A stretch of 64,000 nucleotides of DNA from Cupriavidus consociatus (GCF_017814975.1 NZ_JAGIQA010000021.1:79869-143868); one strand, 5' to 3'. Counted from the stretch's first letter, positions 41,444-50,857 are shown. Notes: generated from the letters alone by a model not told the origin. Numbers and translations: made by a program.

Positions 41444-43011
41444 GTCTCGGATAGGGTTGTATTGCCGTTGCGAAGATAGCCGCGCAACTCTACCGGCTTG
41501 GTTTCATCCTTGCGGCGCATCACCATGGTCATGCGCCAGCCGCCGGTCGCTTCATTGCGCTGTACCGACGTCTTCAACAGTTCACCGTTGGCATCGGCCG
41601 AAACCACCGGGTCGATGCGAACGTCCGCGGGCAGCTTGCGAAAGCCCGGGCCTTCGAAGTCCACCACCAGCGAAAAGCTCGTGTCCTCCTTGCTGGCCGA
41701 CTGGCCCTGGCCGCGCCGGGTCTGGCTCACCCACGACAGCGGCGGCAGTTGTTCGCCGTCCTTCTGCCACAGCAACCGGTACTCATAGTCGAAGGCCTGC
41801 TTCGGCTTGGGCGGGTTGTCCGGCACCCAGTAGGCGACGATGTTGTCATTGGTCTCGTCCGGCGTCGGGATCTGCACCAGTTCGACCCGGCCCGAGCCCC
41901 AGTTGCCGCGCGGCTGCACCCAGCCGCTCGGGCGGCGTTCATACCAGGCGCCCAATTCCTGATAGCTGTTGAAGCTGCGGTCGCGCTGCATCAGGCCGAA
42001 GCCCTGCGGGTTGGTCGCCGCAAAGGACGTCACCAGCAGGCGCTTGGGATTGACGAGCGGGCGCCAGACCCATTCGCCGGTACCCAGGTGGATCGACAGG
42101 CCGTCCGAGTCATGCACCTCGGGGCGGAAATCCTGCGCCGGCGCCGGCTGGTTCTCGCCGAACAGATACATGCTGGTCAGCGGCGCCAGGCCCAGCTTGG
42201 TCACGTTCTCGCGCAGGAACAGTCGCGACTTGACCTCCATCGCGGTCTCCGCGCCCGGCTTGATGGTGAAACGGTAGGCGCCGCTCATGCGGCGCGAATC
42301 CATCAGCGCGTAGATGGTGATCTCCTTGGCATTGGGGCCCGGCCGTTCGATCCAGTATTCGACGAAGCGCGGGAATTCCTCACCAGAATTGAGCGCGGTG
42401 TCCACCGCCAGGCCACGCGCCGACAGGCCATACCACTGGTCCTTGCCGAGTGCACGGAAATAGCTGGCTCCCAGGAACGACGCCAGTTCGTCCTTGCGCT
42501 TGCCCTGGTTCAGCGGATACAGGATGCGGAAGCCGGCGAAGCCCAGCCCCTTGAGCTTGGCGGCATCGACCTTGTGCGGTCCGTAGTTGAACGCGGCGGG
42601 ATCGAAGCGGAATTCACGCACGCTGTTGCCCACCACTTCATGGATGCGCACCGGCTGGTCGAACACCATGCCCTCATGGAAGAACGACAGCTCGAACGGA
42701 GAGCGGGTGCCGCGCCAGGCGAAACGCTCGGGCTTGAATTCGATCTCGCGGTAGCGCTCGTAGGTCAACTCGCGCAGTTCGCGCGGCAGGTTCTGCGGCG
42801 GGGCCTTGTATGGCGATGCCGCGAGCTGCTTGGCACGCGCGGCGACGGTATCGAAGTCGAACGCCTGCGCCGTCATGGCCCACAGTGCCAGGATGCTGCC
42901 CCCCAGCCATGCCGCGATCCGCACGCCGGCGCGCGCGCCGCGGCGCCGGGCCGGCCCTGAGGCGGGCACGGTGAATATTGCGGACAAGCGTGGGGTGGCG
43001 ATCTGTGACAT
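41416..43011 (-). CDS. opgG: Glucans biosynthesis protein G (periplasmic)
   Basis: A 531-residue periplasmic protein that shapes or transfers the glucan made by OpgH. A long N-terminal leader with a hydrophobic core (AWLGGSILALWAMTAQA-F, cut ~50-55) precedes the OpgG beta-sandwich: FDFDTVAARAKQLAASPY, FFHEGMVFDQPVRIHEV, YFRALGKDQWYGLSARGLAVDT. The last residues ETWSYILPPG are typical. Start MSQIATPR was chosen. First gene of the opgGH operon. Confidence 0.95.
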   Translation of the reverse strand: MSQIATPRLSAIFTVPASGPARRRGARAGVRIAAWLGGSILALWAMTAQAFDFDTVAARAKQLAASPYKAPPQNLPRELRELTYERYREIEFKPERFAWRGTRSPFELSFFHEGMVFDQPVRIHEVVGNSVREFRFDPAAFNYGPHKVDAAKLKGLGFAGFRILYPLNQGKRKDELASFLGASYFRALGKDQWYGLSARGLAVDTALNSGEEFPRFVEYWIERPGPNAKEITIYALMDSRRMSGAYRFTIKPGAETAMEVKSRLFLRENVTKLGLAPLTSMYLFGENQPAPAQDFRPEVHDSDGLSIHLGTGEWVWRPLVNPKRLLVTSFAATNPQGFGLMQRDRSFNSYQELGAWYERRPSGWVQPRGNWGSGRVELVQIPTPDETNDNIVAYWVPDNPPKPKQAFDYEYRLLWQKDGEQLPPLSWVSQTRRGQGQSASKEDTSFSLVVDFEGPGFRKLPADVRIDPVVSADANGELLKTSVQRNEATGGWRMTMVMRRKDETKPVELRGYLRNGNTTLSETWSYILPPG

Positions 43012-43411
43012 GTATGCCAGGGGAACAGTTAAAACGGGGTGACCGGCATCCGCGGTCGGGACGAAGAGCCTTGCAATCCGCGCAGCAAGGCACGACACAG
43101 CAAGAGACAGACCGGGCCAAATATGGCGTGGCCCTGACACGGGTCTCGGCGCCGACGGGCCCTGTGTCCGGGTTGTTGCGATGCGCAATAAACCATAACA
43201 ATTCGAGACGCCGAAGTCACGTTTCGATCACGCAAGGTTTGAAACAAAATGTTGGTGGGGTTGCCCGAAAGCCGCTCCGGGCAAGGCTTTGCGGGCGTTC
43301 AGGTCACACCGGCGCAAGCGCAGGCGAGTGACAGGCTCGCCAAACCTTCCGGCCAGCGTGAATAGCCGGGGTGCCAGCCGGCACCCCGCGCTCGACACTT
43401 TTAATACCGTG
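43012..43411. other. Intergenic region upstream of opgG
   Basis: A 400-base gap that must hold the opgG promoter (minus strand). Two hairpins are seen: TGCCCG/CGGGCA near 43262-43283 and GGGGTGCC/GGCACCCC at 43368-43387. I see no gene here. Confidence 0.5.
43368..43387 (-). terminator. Hairpin after the repeat-protein gene
   Basis: GGGGTGCC/GGCACCCC, an 8-bp stem with a 4-base loop, 24 bases past the stop. No T-run, so a weak intrinsic terminator or an RNA 3' stabiliser. Confidence 0.45.
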
Positions 43412-43777
43412 TTACTTTTTAGCGCCTTCGCTGTAGGGATCGAACTTGCCGCTCTTGGCGCCTTCGGAATACGTATCGAACTTGCCGCTCTTCATGCCGC
43501 CCTGGCTGAATGAATCGAACTTCTGCGCGCCGCCCTGAATTGGTTCCATCTGATCAGGCCGTGCACCGGGATTGAGCGAGGTCACGTTGTCGCTTTTTGC
43601 GCCATCCGAATACGGACTGAACTTGTCCTGCTTGGCTCCATCGGTGTACGTGCTGAATTTGTCCTGCCTGGCGCCGTCGGTGTAGGGATTGAACTTGTCG
43701 GCCTTGCCGGTCTGGGCGTGCAATGTGCCGACGGCACAAGCACCGGCCAGGCCGATGATGAGATAGCGCAGCTTCAT
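43412..43777 (-). CDS. Secreted tandem-repeat protein (FDPYSEGAK repeats), unknown function
   Basis: A 121-residue exported protein; ATG follows AGAGGAGATCCC. The signal peptide ends near LHA-Q (~22). The mature chain is eight successive 11-12-residue units of the form x-K-F-(D/N/S)-P-Y-(T/S)-(D/E)-G-A-(K/R). Units 1-3 and 7-8 are near-perfect and units 4-6 are divergent (SLNPGAR, PIQGGAQ, SFSQGGM). It shares the core of the repeat in the gene at 3583-3921 but uses Phe/Tyr in place of the Arg/Phe pair. Unknown function; probably periplasmic or surface-exposed and extended. Confidence 0.8.
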   Translation of the reverse strand: MKLRYLIIGLAGACAVGTLHAQTGKADKFNPYTDGARQDKFSTYTDGAKQDKFSPYSDGAKSDNVTSLNPGARPDQMEPIQGGAQKFDSFSQGGMKSGKFDTYSEGAKSGKFDPYSEGAKK

Positions 43778-44052
43778 GGGATCTCCTCTCGCGGGAAAGG
43801 CGCTTGCCTTTGCGGTGTGCACCGCTGACAGCCGCTGCGGAACAGGGGAATGGCAAGCGTTGGGGCAGCAATCAACGCTAGGTCAGCGCTACGCCGGTGT
43901 CAACCGCGCCGGTGCCGCCGCAATGCGGCAAAGTGGTCGTCGCCAGCCCGGCATTGCGCTTACAATGCCACCCAAACGACCCATCCGGCTTGCCCGCGCA
44001 ATGCCCTCCCTCGGCTCGCGGTGCACGCCAACATGAAGCCAAAGGAATCGTC

Positions 44053-44487
44053 ATGCTGCCTCGGCAAACAGACCGCACTGCTTACCTGGCCACCCGCGCC
44101 GCCATCCGCGCCACCATCGCCGGCGTGCTCGGCTCCACGCTGCTGCTCGCCATGGCCGCGCCGGCCCACGCGTACTTCGACAACTACCTGAGCGGCTCCA
44201 TCATCGGCACGCTCAACGAGAAGGAAGGTGCGTCGTTGTCGCAATCGGTGCGCAAGGCGCTCAACGATACCGCCGACGGCCAGTCGGTAACGTGGACCTA
44301 CCCGGCCAGCGGACGTCGCCAGCAGGTCGATGGCACCATCACCCCCGTTGAAAGCAAGACCGACAAGGGACAGCAGTGCCGGCGGCTGGAGTCGGAACTG
44401 AAGCGCGGCAGTTCGCAGGAGCACTGGAAAGGCTGGTTCTGCAAGCAGCCCAGCGGGCAATGGAAGGCCCGCCACGTCGACGGCTGA
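44053..44487 (+). CDS. Exported surface-antigen-like protein
   Basis: A 144-residue protein; ATG follows AAAGGAATCGTC. Signal peptide to about AHA-Y (~40). The mature part has SGSIIGTLNEKEGASLSQSVRKAL, an echo of the 17-kDa antigen glycine region, then a small C-terminal domain with two cysteines (QQCRRLE, WFCKQPSGQW). The second half resembles RT0821/Lpp0805-type surface antigens. Possibly an envelope structural protein; no direct functional evidence. Confidence 0.7.
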   Translation: MLPRQTDRTAYLATRAAIRATIAGVLGSTLLLAMAAPAHAYFDNYLSGSIIGTLNEKEGASLSQSVRKALNDTADGQSVTWTYPASGRRQQVDGTITPVESKTDKGQQCRRLESELKRGSSQEHWKGWFCKQPSGQWKARHVDG

Positions 44488-44526
44488 AGCAGGCACCCGC
44501 GCGCGCGATCAGTGCGCCGGCCGCGT

Positions 44527-46260
44527 TCATGCGGCGCGAGACGACGCCCGTTGCGGCCGCGCGGCCGGATCGATCTGCGCGCTGCCCGGCTGCTCGAACC
44601 ATTTGGCTTCGGGCACGCAGACAGCCTGCTCCGGCTGCGCCATGAAGTGCGGCGACATGATCTGCACGCCGTGCGTGTTGAACTGGTCCTGGATCGCCGC
44701 GTGCAGCGCGGATAGCGCAAAGAAGCGGTTGCGCGGATCATCCAGCGCGGCAAACAGTTCGTATTCGACATAGAAATCCGACAAGCCACGCTGCAGCACG
44801 AACGGCGTCGGTGACGCCGCCACGTGTTCGGCCTGCGCGGCGGCAGCCAGCAGCATGGCATGGACCTGCCGCCACGGCGTGTCGTAGCCGATGGTGACCG
44901 AGGTCGAAATCATCGCGGCCTGCCAGCCCTCTTTCGTGCCGGAATCGCGCACGCTGCCGTGCCGGGTGTAGTTGTGGATCGCGCTGCCGACCACCACCGC
45001 GTTCGGCAGCGTCACCTCTTCGTTGCGCAGGTTGATGACCTTGACCGACAGCGCGTCGAGCGACGCCACCGTGCCGACGGTATCGCCGATGCATACCATG
45101 TCCCCGCGCCGCAGCGCGCGCGAGTACACCACCACCATGCCGCTCATCAGCTGGTTGACCACGTTGGCCGAGCCCAGCGTCACCATAAACCCGAGCAGCA
45201 CCGACAGGCCCTTGAACACATCACTATCCGAGCCCGGGATATACGGGTAGGCAAAGGTGAACCCCAGCGCCCAGATCAACACCGCGGCCAGCCGCCGCGT
45301 GGCGCCGGCGGTCTCGGCATGCAGCCCGGGCACCGAGATCTGCCCCTTCTGCGCCGCCTTGAAGATATTCGATACCAGCCGCTGCACCGCGCGCGCGATC
45401 AGCAGGATCACCGCGACCGTCACCAGCCCAGGCACCGCTCCAACCATCGACAAGGCAATGCCCGACAGCAGGTGGAGGATGAACGCACCCATGCGGTCGC
45501 CCATGGGCTGCGTCAGCGGAAACTGTTCGAGCGCGAACTCAAGCCAGGCAAAGGCCAGCACCAGCACCACGCCGACGGCAACGATCTGCACCAGGCGCGC
45601 AACCAGCTGGTAGAGCGTGCCGGTCCAGTCGAACTGGCCGGCCCTGCGTTCGAGGTGCAGCGCGACGTGGTGCTGCAATGCCGTGCGCAGGCGCGCGCGC
45701 AGCATCGCGCTCGCGCGCGAGACGCCCCAGACCAGCGCGGCCAGCACGCCCAGGCCGAGCAGGCTCAGCGCCCCGCCGCGGAGCAGGTTGGGCCAGTGCA
45801 GGTGCGCGCGCCGCGCGGCAATGGCCTGGCGCAGCGCCGCCGCGGCCTGCGCGCCGGCAGCTTCCAGCGTGAGGTTGTCTTCCGCAGAAAGGTCTTGCAC
45901 GGCCAGGGCGAACAGCAGCCGGTCACCGAGCCGGAACGCGATCATTGGCGCATCGCCGAGCGTGCCGCTGAGCTGCCCGAGAGGCTGGGCCAGTTCGGCT
46001 TCGGTGAGACCGTCGAACAGCTGCTGCGCGCGCGCCACGCGCATGGCCGGCGTCGCGCCGCCGATCGCCGCGCGCAGCGTGGCAATGGGGCGGTCCATCA
46101 GCCGCAGTTCCGCGACTTCACCGCTGGGCACCGCAATCGGGACTGATGCCGGTGCCGGTGCCGGTGCCGGTGCCAGCTTGGCCGCCCATGCCGGCTGGCA
46201 CAGCAGCGCCAGCGTCCACAGGATTGCGATTTGCCGCCACCATGCTGCAAGCACTGCCAT
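44527..46260 (-). CDS. Large MscS-family mechanosensitive channel
   Basis: A 577-residue channel with a signal peptide (to ~26), a Pro/Ala linker and a ~120-residue periplasmic domain. About four helices follow, then the MscS pore segment (GLSVLLGFMVTLGSANVVNQLMSGMVVVYSRALRRGD). The beta domain has GTVASLDALSVKVINLRNEEVTLPNAVV. It is larger than the MscS at 35595-36437 and resembles YbdG/YnaI-like forms. Start ATG follows AGGAGTGTCT. Monocistronic. Confidence 0.9.
   Translation of the reverse strand: MAVLAAWWRQIAILWTLALLCQPAWAAKLAPAPAPAPASVPIAVPSGEVAELRLMDRPIATLRAAIGGATPAMRVARAQQLFDGLTEAELAQPLGQLSGTLGDAPMIAFRLGDRLLFALAVQDLSAEDNLTLEAAGAQAAAALRQAIAARRAHLHWPNLLRGGALSLLGLGVLAALVWGVSRASAMLRARLRTALQHHVALHLERRAGQFDWTGTLYQLVARLVQIVAVGVVLVLAFAWLEFALEQFPLTQPMGDRMGAFILHLLSGIALSMVGAVPGLVTVAVILLIARAVQRLVSNIFKAAQKGQISVPGLHAETAGATRRLAAVLIWALGFTFAYPYIPGSDSDVFKGLSVLLGFMVTLGSANVVNQLMSGMVVVYSRALRRGDMVCIGDTVGTVASLDALSVKVINLRNEEVTLPNAVVVGSAIHNYTRHGSVRDSGTKEGWQAAMISTSVTIGYDTPWRQVHAMLLAAAAQAEHVAASPTPFVLQRGLSDFYVEYELFAALDDPRNRFFALSALHAAIQDQFNTHGVQIMSPHFMAQPEQAVCVPEAKWFEQPGSAQIDPAARPQRASSRAA
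46148..46174. repeat. GCCGGT hexanucleotide repeat
   Basis: Four and a half copies of GCCGGT within the large MscS-like gene, encoding a PAPAPAPA linker after the signal peptide. In-frame repeat; copy number may vary without frameshift. Confidence 0.8.
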
Positions 46261-46375
46261 AGACACTCCTGTCCGAGGGTTGTCATTGCGCCGGCGCAAC
46301 AACGCGCGCCAGGCCGGGCACGATGCCCGCTAGCATAACGTGCGCGGCTGCGCACGCAAAGCTGTCGCCCAAGAA

Positions 46376-46401
46376 CAAAAAAAAAGGAGGCCGTAGCCTC
46401 C
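46376..46401 (-). terminator. Intrinsic terminator in the gap after the Lys-rich protein gene
   Basis: GGAGGC/GCCTCC with loop TACG on the minus strand, followed by a long T-run. It is 205 bases downstream of the nearest minus-strand stop (46607), so it either ends a long 3' leader or an unannotated short RNA. The remaining part of this 345-base gap holds no gene I can support. Confidence 0.8.
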
Positions 46402-46606
46402 TGTCTCGATCCGCCGCAACGACCTGCCCTTCCCCCCGGACGGCACGGCATGGCGTGCCACAGGGCTGTCGTTCGCGCGGCAGGGACATGTGGACATGGC
46501 CCCGCCCGCATGCCACGCCATCGCAGCGCGGCGGCGTGGCGGTACGGACGCCGCCTGCTTCCCCGCATGCCGGGGAGCCGGGCGCCCGCCGCCAGCGGTA
46601 GTGCGC

Positions 46607-46846
46607 TCAGGCGCCTTTTTTGGTCATCGGGTCCTTGGCACCAGTAGCGTGGCTCTTCTTCTTGGCGCTGGTCTTCTTGGCCTTGGCCTTGTGCTTGCTG
46701 TCGGCCTTGGCCGGTGCAGCCTTGTCGGCAGCCGCTGCCGCCGGTGCCGCCGGCGTGGCCGGGGTTGCCGGAGTGGCCGGCGTTGCCTGCGCCATCGCGC
46801 CCGCACCGAACATTGCCAGCGACAGCATGACGATCCACTTCTTCAT
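46607..46846 (-). CDS. Small exported Lys/Ala-rich protein
   Basis: A 79-residue protein; ATG follows GAGGAGACCGAA. The signal peptide ends at MA-Q (~20). The mature part starts with four ATP (Ala-Thr-Pro) repeats, then a Lys/Ala-rich stretch (AKADSKHKAKAKKTSAKKK) and a short tail. Composition recalls acid-shock (Asr-like) or periplasmic histone-like peptides. Function not established. Confidence 0.65.
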   Translation of the reverse strand: MKKWIVMLSLAMFGAGAMAQATPATPATPATPAAPAAAAADKAAPAKADSKHKAKAKKTSAKKKSHATGAKDPMTKKGA

Positions 46847-46998
46847 TTCGGTCTCCTCGTGAGCCCTGCGTGTGGGAATGCCTGCAAAAACCGGCACGCG
46901 ATTCGCGCCGGGTATTCGCATCAACGAGGACGGTTTGCACGCGGTTGACCGGGACAAACCCTGATGGGACCGCCACGGGACGCTCAGCTCAGCTCGGC

Positions 46999-47562
46999 TC
47001 AGCGGCACAGCCTGCGCAGCAGCTCACCCGCGATCGTGCCGGGGCCGGCGGGCTGGAAGGTGCCGTACTGCGGCGCGCGGATCGTATAGAGCGAATTGCC
47101 GCGCGCATAGCGCTTGCTGTACAGCGTCTGCTCGACCACCGCGAACATCGACGTGGCACAGTCGAGCACCATGCGCTTGAGCGAGGAGCGGATCGGTTCG
47201 CCGTTGGCGGTGCGGATCACCCCTGACGGTGAATTGCGCATCAGCACGACGCCGACCTGCGTCCCCTGGCGCCGGGTCGCCGACTGGTCGAAGTACGAGA
47301 TCACGCCGTTGGCGCCCATCAGCGGCAACCAGCGTTGCGGATCGGGTGCGCCAGCGTCGGGCGCTGCCACCAGGCGGCAGCCTTCCCTGGGCGTGGAGCG
47401 GAACACGGTGCCGGCGTCCGGCGCCTGGCACTCGTAAAGGCCGGCGGCCGCGGCCGGACGCTGGGCCGGCATGGCACTGCCTTCGGCATGAGCCGCCGGC
47501 GCGGCCAGGCCGAGCATGCAGCCGGCCAGCGCGGCAGCATGCCTAAAAATGCGGAACATCAT
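46999..47562 (-). CDS. Exported protein resembling surface-adhesin E domain proteins
   Basis: A 187-residue protein. The signal peptide ends near AHA-E (~26). Start is the first of two adjacent ATG codons. After a short linker (LYECQAPDAGTVFRSTPREGCRLV) the C-terminal ~110 residues show YFDQSATRRQGTQVGVVLMRN, LKRMVLDCATSMF and PGTIAGELLRRLC. This matches the pattern of adhesin-E type domains (single beta sandwich ending in Cys). Possibly envelope-associated. Confidence 0.65.
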   Translation of the reverse strand: MMFRIFRHAAALAGCMLGLAAPAAHAEGSAMPAQRPAAAAGLYECQAPDAGTVFRSTPREGCRLVAAPDAGAPDPQRWLPLMGANGVISYFDQSATRRQGTQVGVVLMRNSPSGVIRTANGEPIRSSLKRMVLDCATSMFAVVEQTLYSKRYARGNSLYTIRAPQYGTFQPAGPGTIAGELLRRLCR

Positions 47563-47935
47563 TGAAATGCCCTCGTATAGACGGGAAAAAGCGAGCCGCA
47601 TTGTCGCACAGGACACGCGCCATCTGGCGGCTTTGCATCGGTTGCGCGCACGCGCGCGAATCGCATCGCCCCCCCCTCTGCCAGCAATGTGCCATCGCGT
47701 GTACTACAAATAGGTTATGGAGGCCGGCCATGCGTGGCGCGTCGTTGCGGCGCCGCCCCATGCAGGGTCCGACAGCAACGCAGCATCCCAAGCCTTGCTT
47801 CCCATGCCACGACAAGACCAAGAAGCCAGTCAAGACCGCCGCGCAGCTTGTTGCGATCCCCTTCCCGCGCCGACACCGCAGACCAGTCGTCCGCGGCCCC
47901 CACAGCGTCGCCTCCCGCGCCCGATCCCGCTGGCC
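47563..47935. other. Gap upstream of pagL
   Basis: Divergent region between the adhesin-E-like gene and pagL. The pagL frame is open through most of it, with ATG codons at 47717 and 47804, so the true gene may begin inside. No other element is apparent. Confidence 0.4.
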
Positions 47936-48472
47936 GTGCGACACGCCGCTACGGCGAGCCTGCTGGCCCTTCCCCTTGGCCTCGGCACCGCCCACGCCGC
48001 GCCGGCCGTGCAGCTGGGCTACGGCTTCGACGACACCCATCACGTGCAGAAGGTCGAGATGGCCATGCTGTGGGATTCAGGCTTTGCGTGGGGCAATCCG
48101 CAGGGCTGGCTGATCGACCTCCAATGGGAAGTCAATGTCGCGCGCTGGAACAGCAGCAGCGACAACAATCCGCATGACCTGTGGGAGTTCGGCGCCTCGC
48201 CGGTGGTCCGCATCGGCTGGTGGAAGCACGCCTGGGCCCCGTTCCTGGAATTGTCGGTGGGGCCGCGCTTGCTGACGGGAACGCGCACCTCGGACGACCA
48301 TGTCATTTCCACGGCGTTCCAGTTCTCGGAATACGCGGGGCTGGGCGTAGCCTTCGGCTCGGACCGACGCTTTACCGCGGGCTACCGCTTCCAGCACCTG
48401 TCCAATTCCGGCATCAAGGAGCCCAATCCTGGCACCAGCTTCCACGTCATCTACCTGCGCTACCGCTTCTGA
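47936..48472 (+). CDS. pagL: Lipid A 3-O-deacylase (PagL family)
   Basis: From GTG 47936 the protein is 178 residues with a signal peptide (to AHA-A ~21), the usual PagL length. In-frame ATG codons at 47804 and 47717 would add a Pro/Arg-rich N-terminus without precedent. The outer-membrane beta-barrel shows the active site F-Q-H-L-S-N-S-G and the downstream PNPG. PagL removes the 3-position acyl chain of lipid A, altering Toll-like receptor 4 recognition and membrane barrier. The 3' end overlaps the convergent XRE gene by 26 bases. Confidence 0.85.
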   Translation: MRHAATASLLALPLGLGTAHAAPAVQLGYGFDDTHHVQKVEMAMLWDSGFAWGNPQGWLIDLQWEVNVARWNSSSDNNPHDLWEFGASPVVRIGWWKHAWAPFLELSVGPRLLTGTRTSDDHVISTAFQFSEYAGLGVAFGSDRRFTAGYRFQHLSNSGIKEPNPGTSFHVIYLRYRF

Positions 48473-49358
48473 ACCCCGGTGGCAGCGCGGCCCCCAGCGC
48501 TTCAAACAGGGCGCGCGTGGGTTCGTCGGCGGGAAAGAAGGACTCGATGCGCAGCTCCTGCAGCGTGATGTCCTGCGGAATACCAAGCGTGGTCAGCGTC
48601 GAAAACAGCGACGCACGGAACGCGCCGGCATGCAGCACGACCGGCAGCACCGGCAGCGGCGGTCCTTCCGCGCCGTCGTCGTCGGGAAGCAGTACGCCGC
48701 CGGGGCCGACCATGTCAGGATGCCAGGCGGCGATGCGCCGCAAGATCTCGCGCGCGGTCTGGTCGTGCGCCTGACCCTGCAATTCCTGCCAGACGCGCCG
48801 CAGCAGGTAGCGTCCGACCTGGCGCGCGTTCTCGATCACCGGCCACAATCCTTGCGGATCGAATACGGACAGCATCAGGTTGACCCGGCGCGGACTGCCG
48901 CCCTGGCCGCCTTCGTCCTCCAGCGACGCGGGCGCGCGTCCGTCGAGCAGCGTATCGAGCATGCGCCGGTAAGCCTGGTTGGCGTCGACCAGGTTCCAGA
49001 ACCGGTCCAGCACCACGGCCGGGTACGGCTCCTGCTTGGACAGGATCAGTGCGATCGCCTGCTGCACCATCTGCAACGGCGGCGAGGCCAGCCCATGCTC
49101 GCTATAGGCCGGGGCGAAGCCGCCCGCCAGCAGCATGCGGTTGCGCTGGCGCAGCGGCACGCCGAGGCGCTCGGCCAGCGCCAGCACCATTTCGCGGCTG
49201 GGGCGGGCACGGCCGGATTCCAGGAAGGAGATGTGGCGCTGCGACACCCCGGCGGCCAGCGACAGCGCCAGCTGGCTGTAGCCGCGCTTGCCGCGCCAGT
49301 AGCGCAGCAGGCCGGGGAAGTCGAGCGTGGCTTCGGAGGCGGGAGTCAACGTTTCCAT
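48447..49358 (-). CDS. XRE-family regulator with MmyB-like ligand domain
   Basis: A 303-residue regulator. The helix-turn-helix at ~15-70 reads LLRYWRGKRGYSQLALSLAA and ISFLESGRARPSREMVLALA. The remainder (~100-270: YPAVVLDRFWNLVDANQAY, LPVVLHAGAFRASLFSTLTTLGIPQDITLQELRIESFFPAD) is the MmyB-like ligand-binding domain. This is common in Actinobacteria and Burkholderiales; a fatty-acid-like ligand has been proposed for the domain. Targets are unknown. Start ATG for METLTPAS was selected; the longer frame is non-coding in appearance. Confidence 0.9.
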   Translation of the reverse strand: METLTPASEATLDFPGLLRYWRGKRGYSQLALSLAAGVSQRHISFLESGRARPSREMVLALAERLGVPLRQRNRMLLAGGFAPAYSEHGLASPPLQMVQQAIALILSKQEPYPAVVLDRFWNLVDANQAYRRMLDTLLDGRAPASLEDEGGQGGSPRRVNLMLSVFDPQGLWPVIENARQVGRYLLRRVWQELQGQAHDQTAREILRRIAAWHPDMVGPGGVLLPDDDGAEGPPLPVLPVVLHAGAFRASLFSTLTTLGIPQDITLQELRIESFFPADEPTRALFEALGAALPPGFRSGSAGR

Positions 49359-49540
49359 GCGCTTATTACAGCATGGCATGGCGCTGGGGGCGACTACCTT
49401 CAAGGTAATAGTGGCAATTCCCTGTCTGCTCTTGCCTTGCCGCCCCTGCGGCGCAGGCGTCACTGTAACGACTTCCTGTAACAGCCGAATGGTATGCTTG
49501 ACCTTTTTGAACACCCGGCGCGCAAAGGGCGCGCACTTTG

Positions 49541-50857
49541 ATGGAAATTGCCATATTACTGGCGCTGATCCTGCTGAACGGCCTGTTCGCGATGTCCGAG
49601 ATCGCGCTGGTCACCGCGCGCAAGGCGCGCCTGCAGCGACAGATCGAGAACGGTGACCGGGGCGCGATCGAGGCCGTCAAGCTAGGCGAGGATCCCACAC
49701 GCTTCCTGTCGACGGTGCAGATCGGCATCACGTCGATCGGCGTTCTCAACGGCGTGGTCGGCGAATCGACGCTGGCGCAGCCCTTCGGCGACTGGCTGCA
49801 CAGCAGCGTTGGCATGGCGGAGTCCACCGCCGGCTACGTCGCCACCGCGATCGTGGTGGCCGGCCTGACCTACTTTTCCATCGTGCTGGGCGAACTGGTG
49901 CCCAAGCGCCTGGGCCAGATGGCCCCTGAAGCCATTGCCCGCCTGGTGGCGCGCCCGATCTCCTGGCTCGCCGTCGCGTCCACCCCCTTCGTCAAGCTGC
50001 TGTCGAGCTCCACCCGGCTGGTGCTGCGCCTGCTCGGCACCAAGACCGACAGCGGCCCCGGCGTGACCGAGGAAGAAATCCACGCACTGCTGGTCGAAGG
50101 CTCCGAAGCGGGCGTGATCGAGCAGCACGAGCACACCATGGTGCGCAACGTGTTCCGCCTTGACGACCGCCAGCTGGCCTCGCTGATGGTGCCGCGCGGC
50201 GACGTCATCTACCTCGACGTGGACGCGCCGCTGGAAGAAAACCTGCGCCGTATCGAGGAATCCGACCACTCCCGCTTCCCGGCGGTGCGCGGCGGCATGC
50301 ATGACATCATCGGCGTGGTCAGCGCGCGCCAGCTGCTGGCGCGGCGCCTGCGCGGCGAAGAAGCCGACCTGATGGCAGTGGTGCAGCCAGCGGTGTTCGT
50401 GCCCGAAAGCGTGACCGGGATGGAACTGCTGGAAAACTTCCGCGCCTCGGGCGGCCAGGTGGCCTTTGTCATCGACGAATACGGCGAGGTGCTGGGCCTG
50501 GTGACGCTGCAGGACCTGATCGAAGCCATCACCGGCGAGTTCAAGGCCGAGGCCGCCGGCGAGGAATGGGCGGTGCAGCGCGACGATGGCTCGTGGCTGC
50601 TCGACGGCCTGATCCCGATCCCCGAACTGAAGGACCGCATCGGGCTGCGCCAGGTGCCGGAAGAAGAAAAGGAGCGCTACCACACGCTGTCTGGCATGCT
50701 GCTGTTGCTGCTCGGACGGCTGCCGCAGGTCGCCGACCGCGTCGAGTGGGGCGACTGGCGCTTCGAGATTGTCGACATGGACGGCAAGCGCATCGACAAG
50801 GTGCTGGCCTCGCGCCTGCCACCCGAAGAGGGCCCGGAAGAAGAAACGACCGGCTGA
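49541..50857 (+). CDS. CorC/HlyC-family membrane protein (DUF21-CBS-CorC)
   Basis: A 438-residue protein. The DUF21 domain with three or four helices (~1-185, NGLFAMSEIALVTARKARL) precedes a CBS pair (~200-330, MVPRGDVIYLDVDAP ... VIDEYGEVLGLVTLQDLIEAI). A C-terminal CorC/HlyC transporter-associated domain (~345-425) ends in acidic residues. Family proteins are linked to magnesium/cobalt efflux and membrane stability; the hemolysin name is historical. ATG at 49541 was preferred over the TTG one codon earlier. Single gene. Confidence 0.9.
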   Translation: MEIAILLALILLNGLFAMSEIALVTARKARLQRQIENGDRGAIEAVKLGEDPTRFLSTVQIGITSIGVLNGVVGESTLAQPFGDWLHSSVGMAESTAGYVATAIVVAGLTYFSIVLGELVPKRLGQMAPEAIARLVARPISWLAVASTPFVKLLSSSTRLVLRLLGTKTDSGPGVTEEEIHALLVEGSEAGVIEQHEHTMVRNVFRLDDRQLASLMVPRGDVIYLDVDAPLEENLRRIEESDHSRFPAVRGGMHDIIGVVSARQLLARRLRGEEADLMAVVQPAVFVPESVTGMELLENFRASGGQVAFVIDEYGEVLGLVTLQDLIEAITGEFKAEAAGEEWAVQRDDGSWLLDGLIPIPELKDRIGLRQVPEEEKERYHTLSGMLLLLLGRLPQVADRVEWGDWRFEIVDMDGKRIDKVLASRLPPEEGPEEETTG

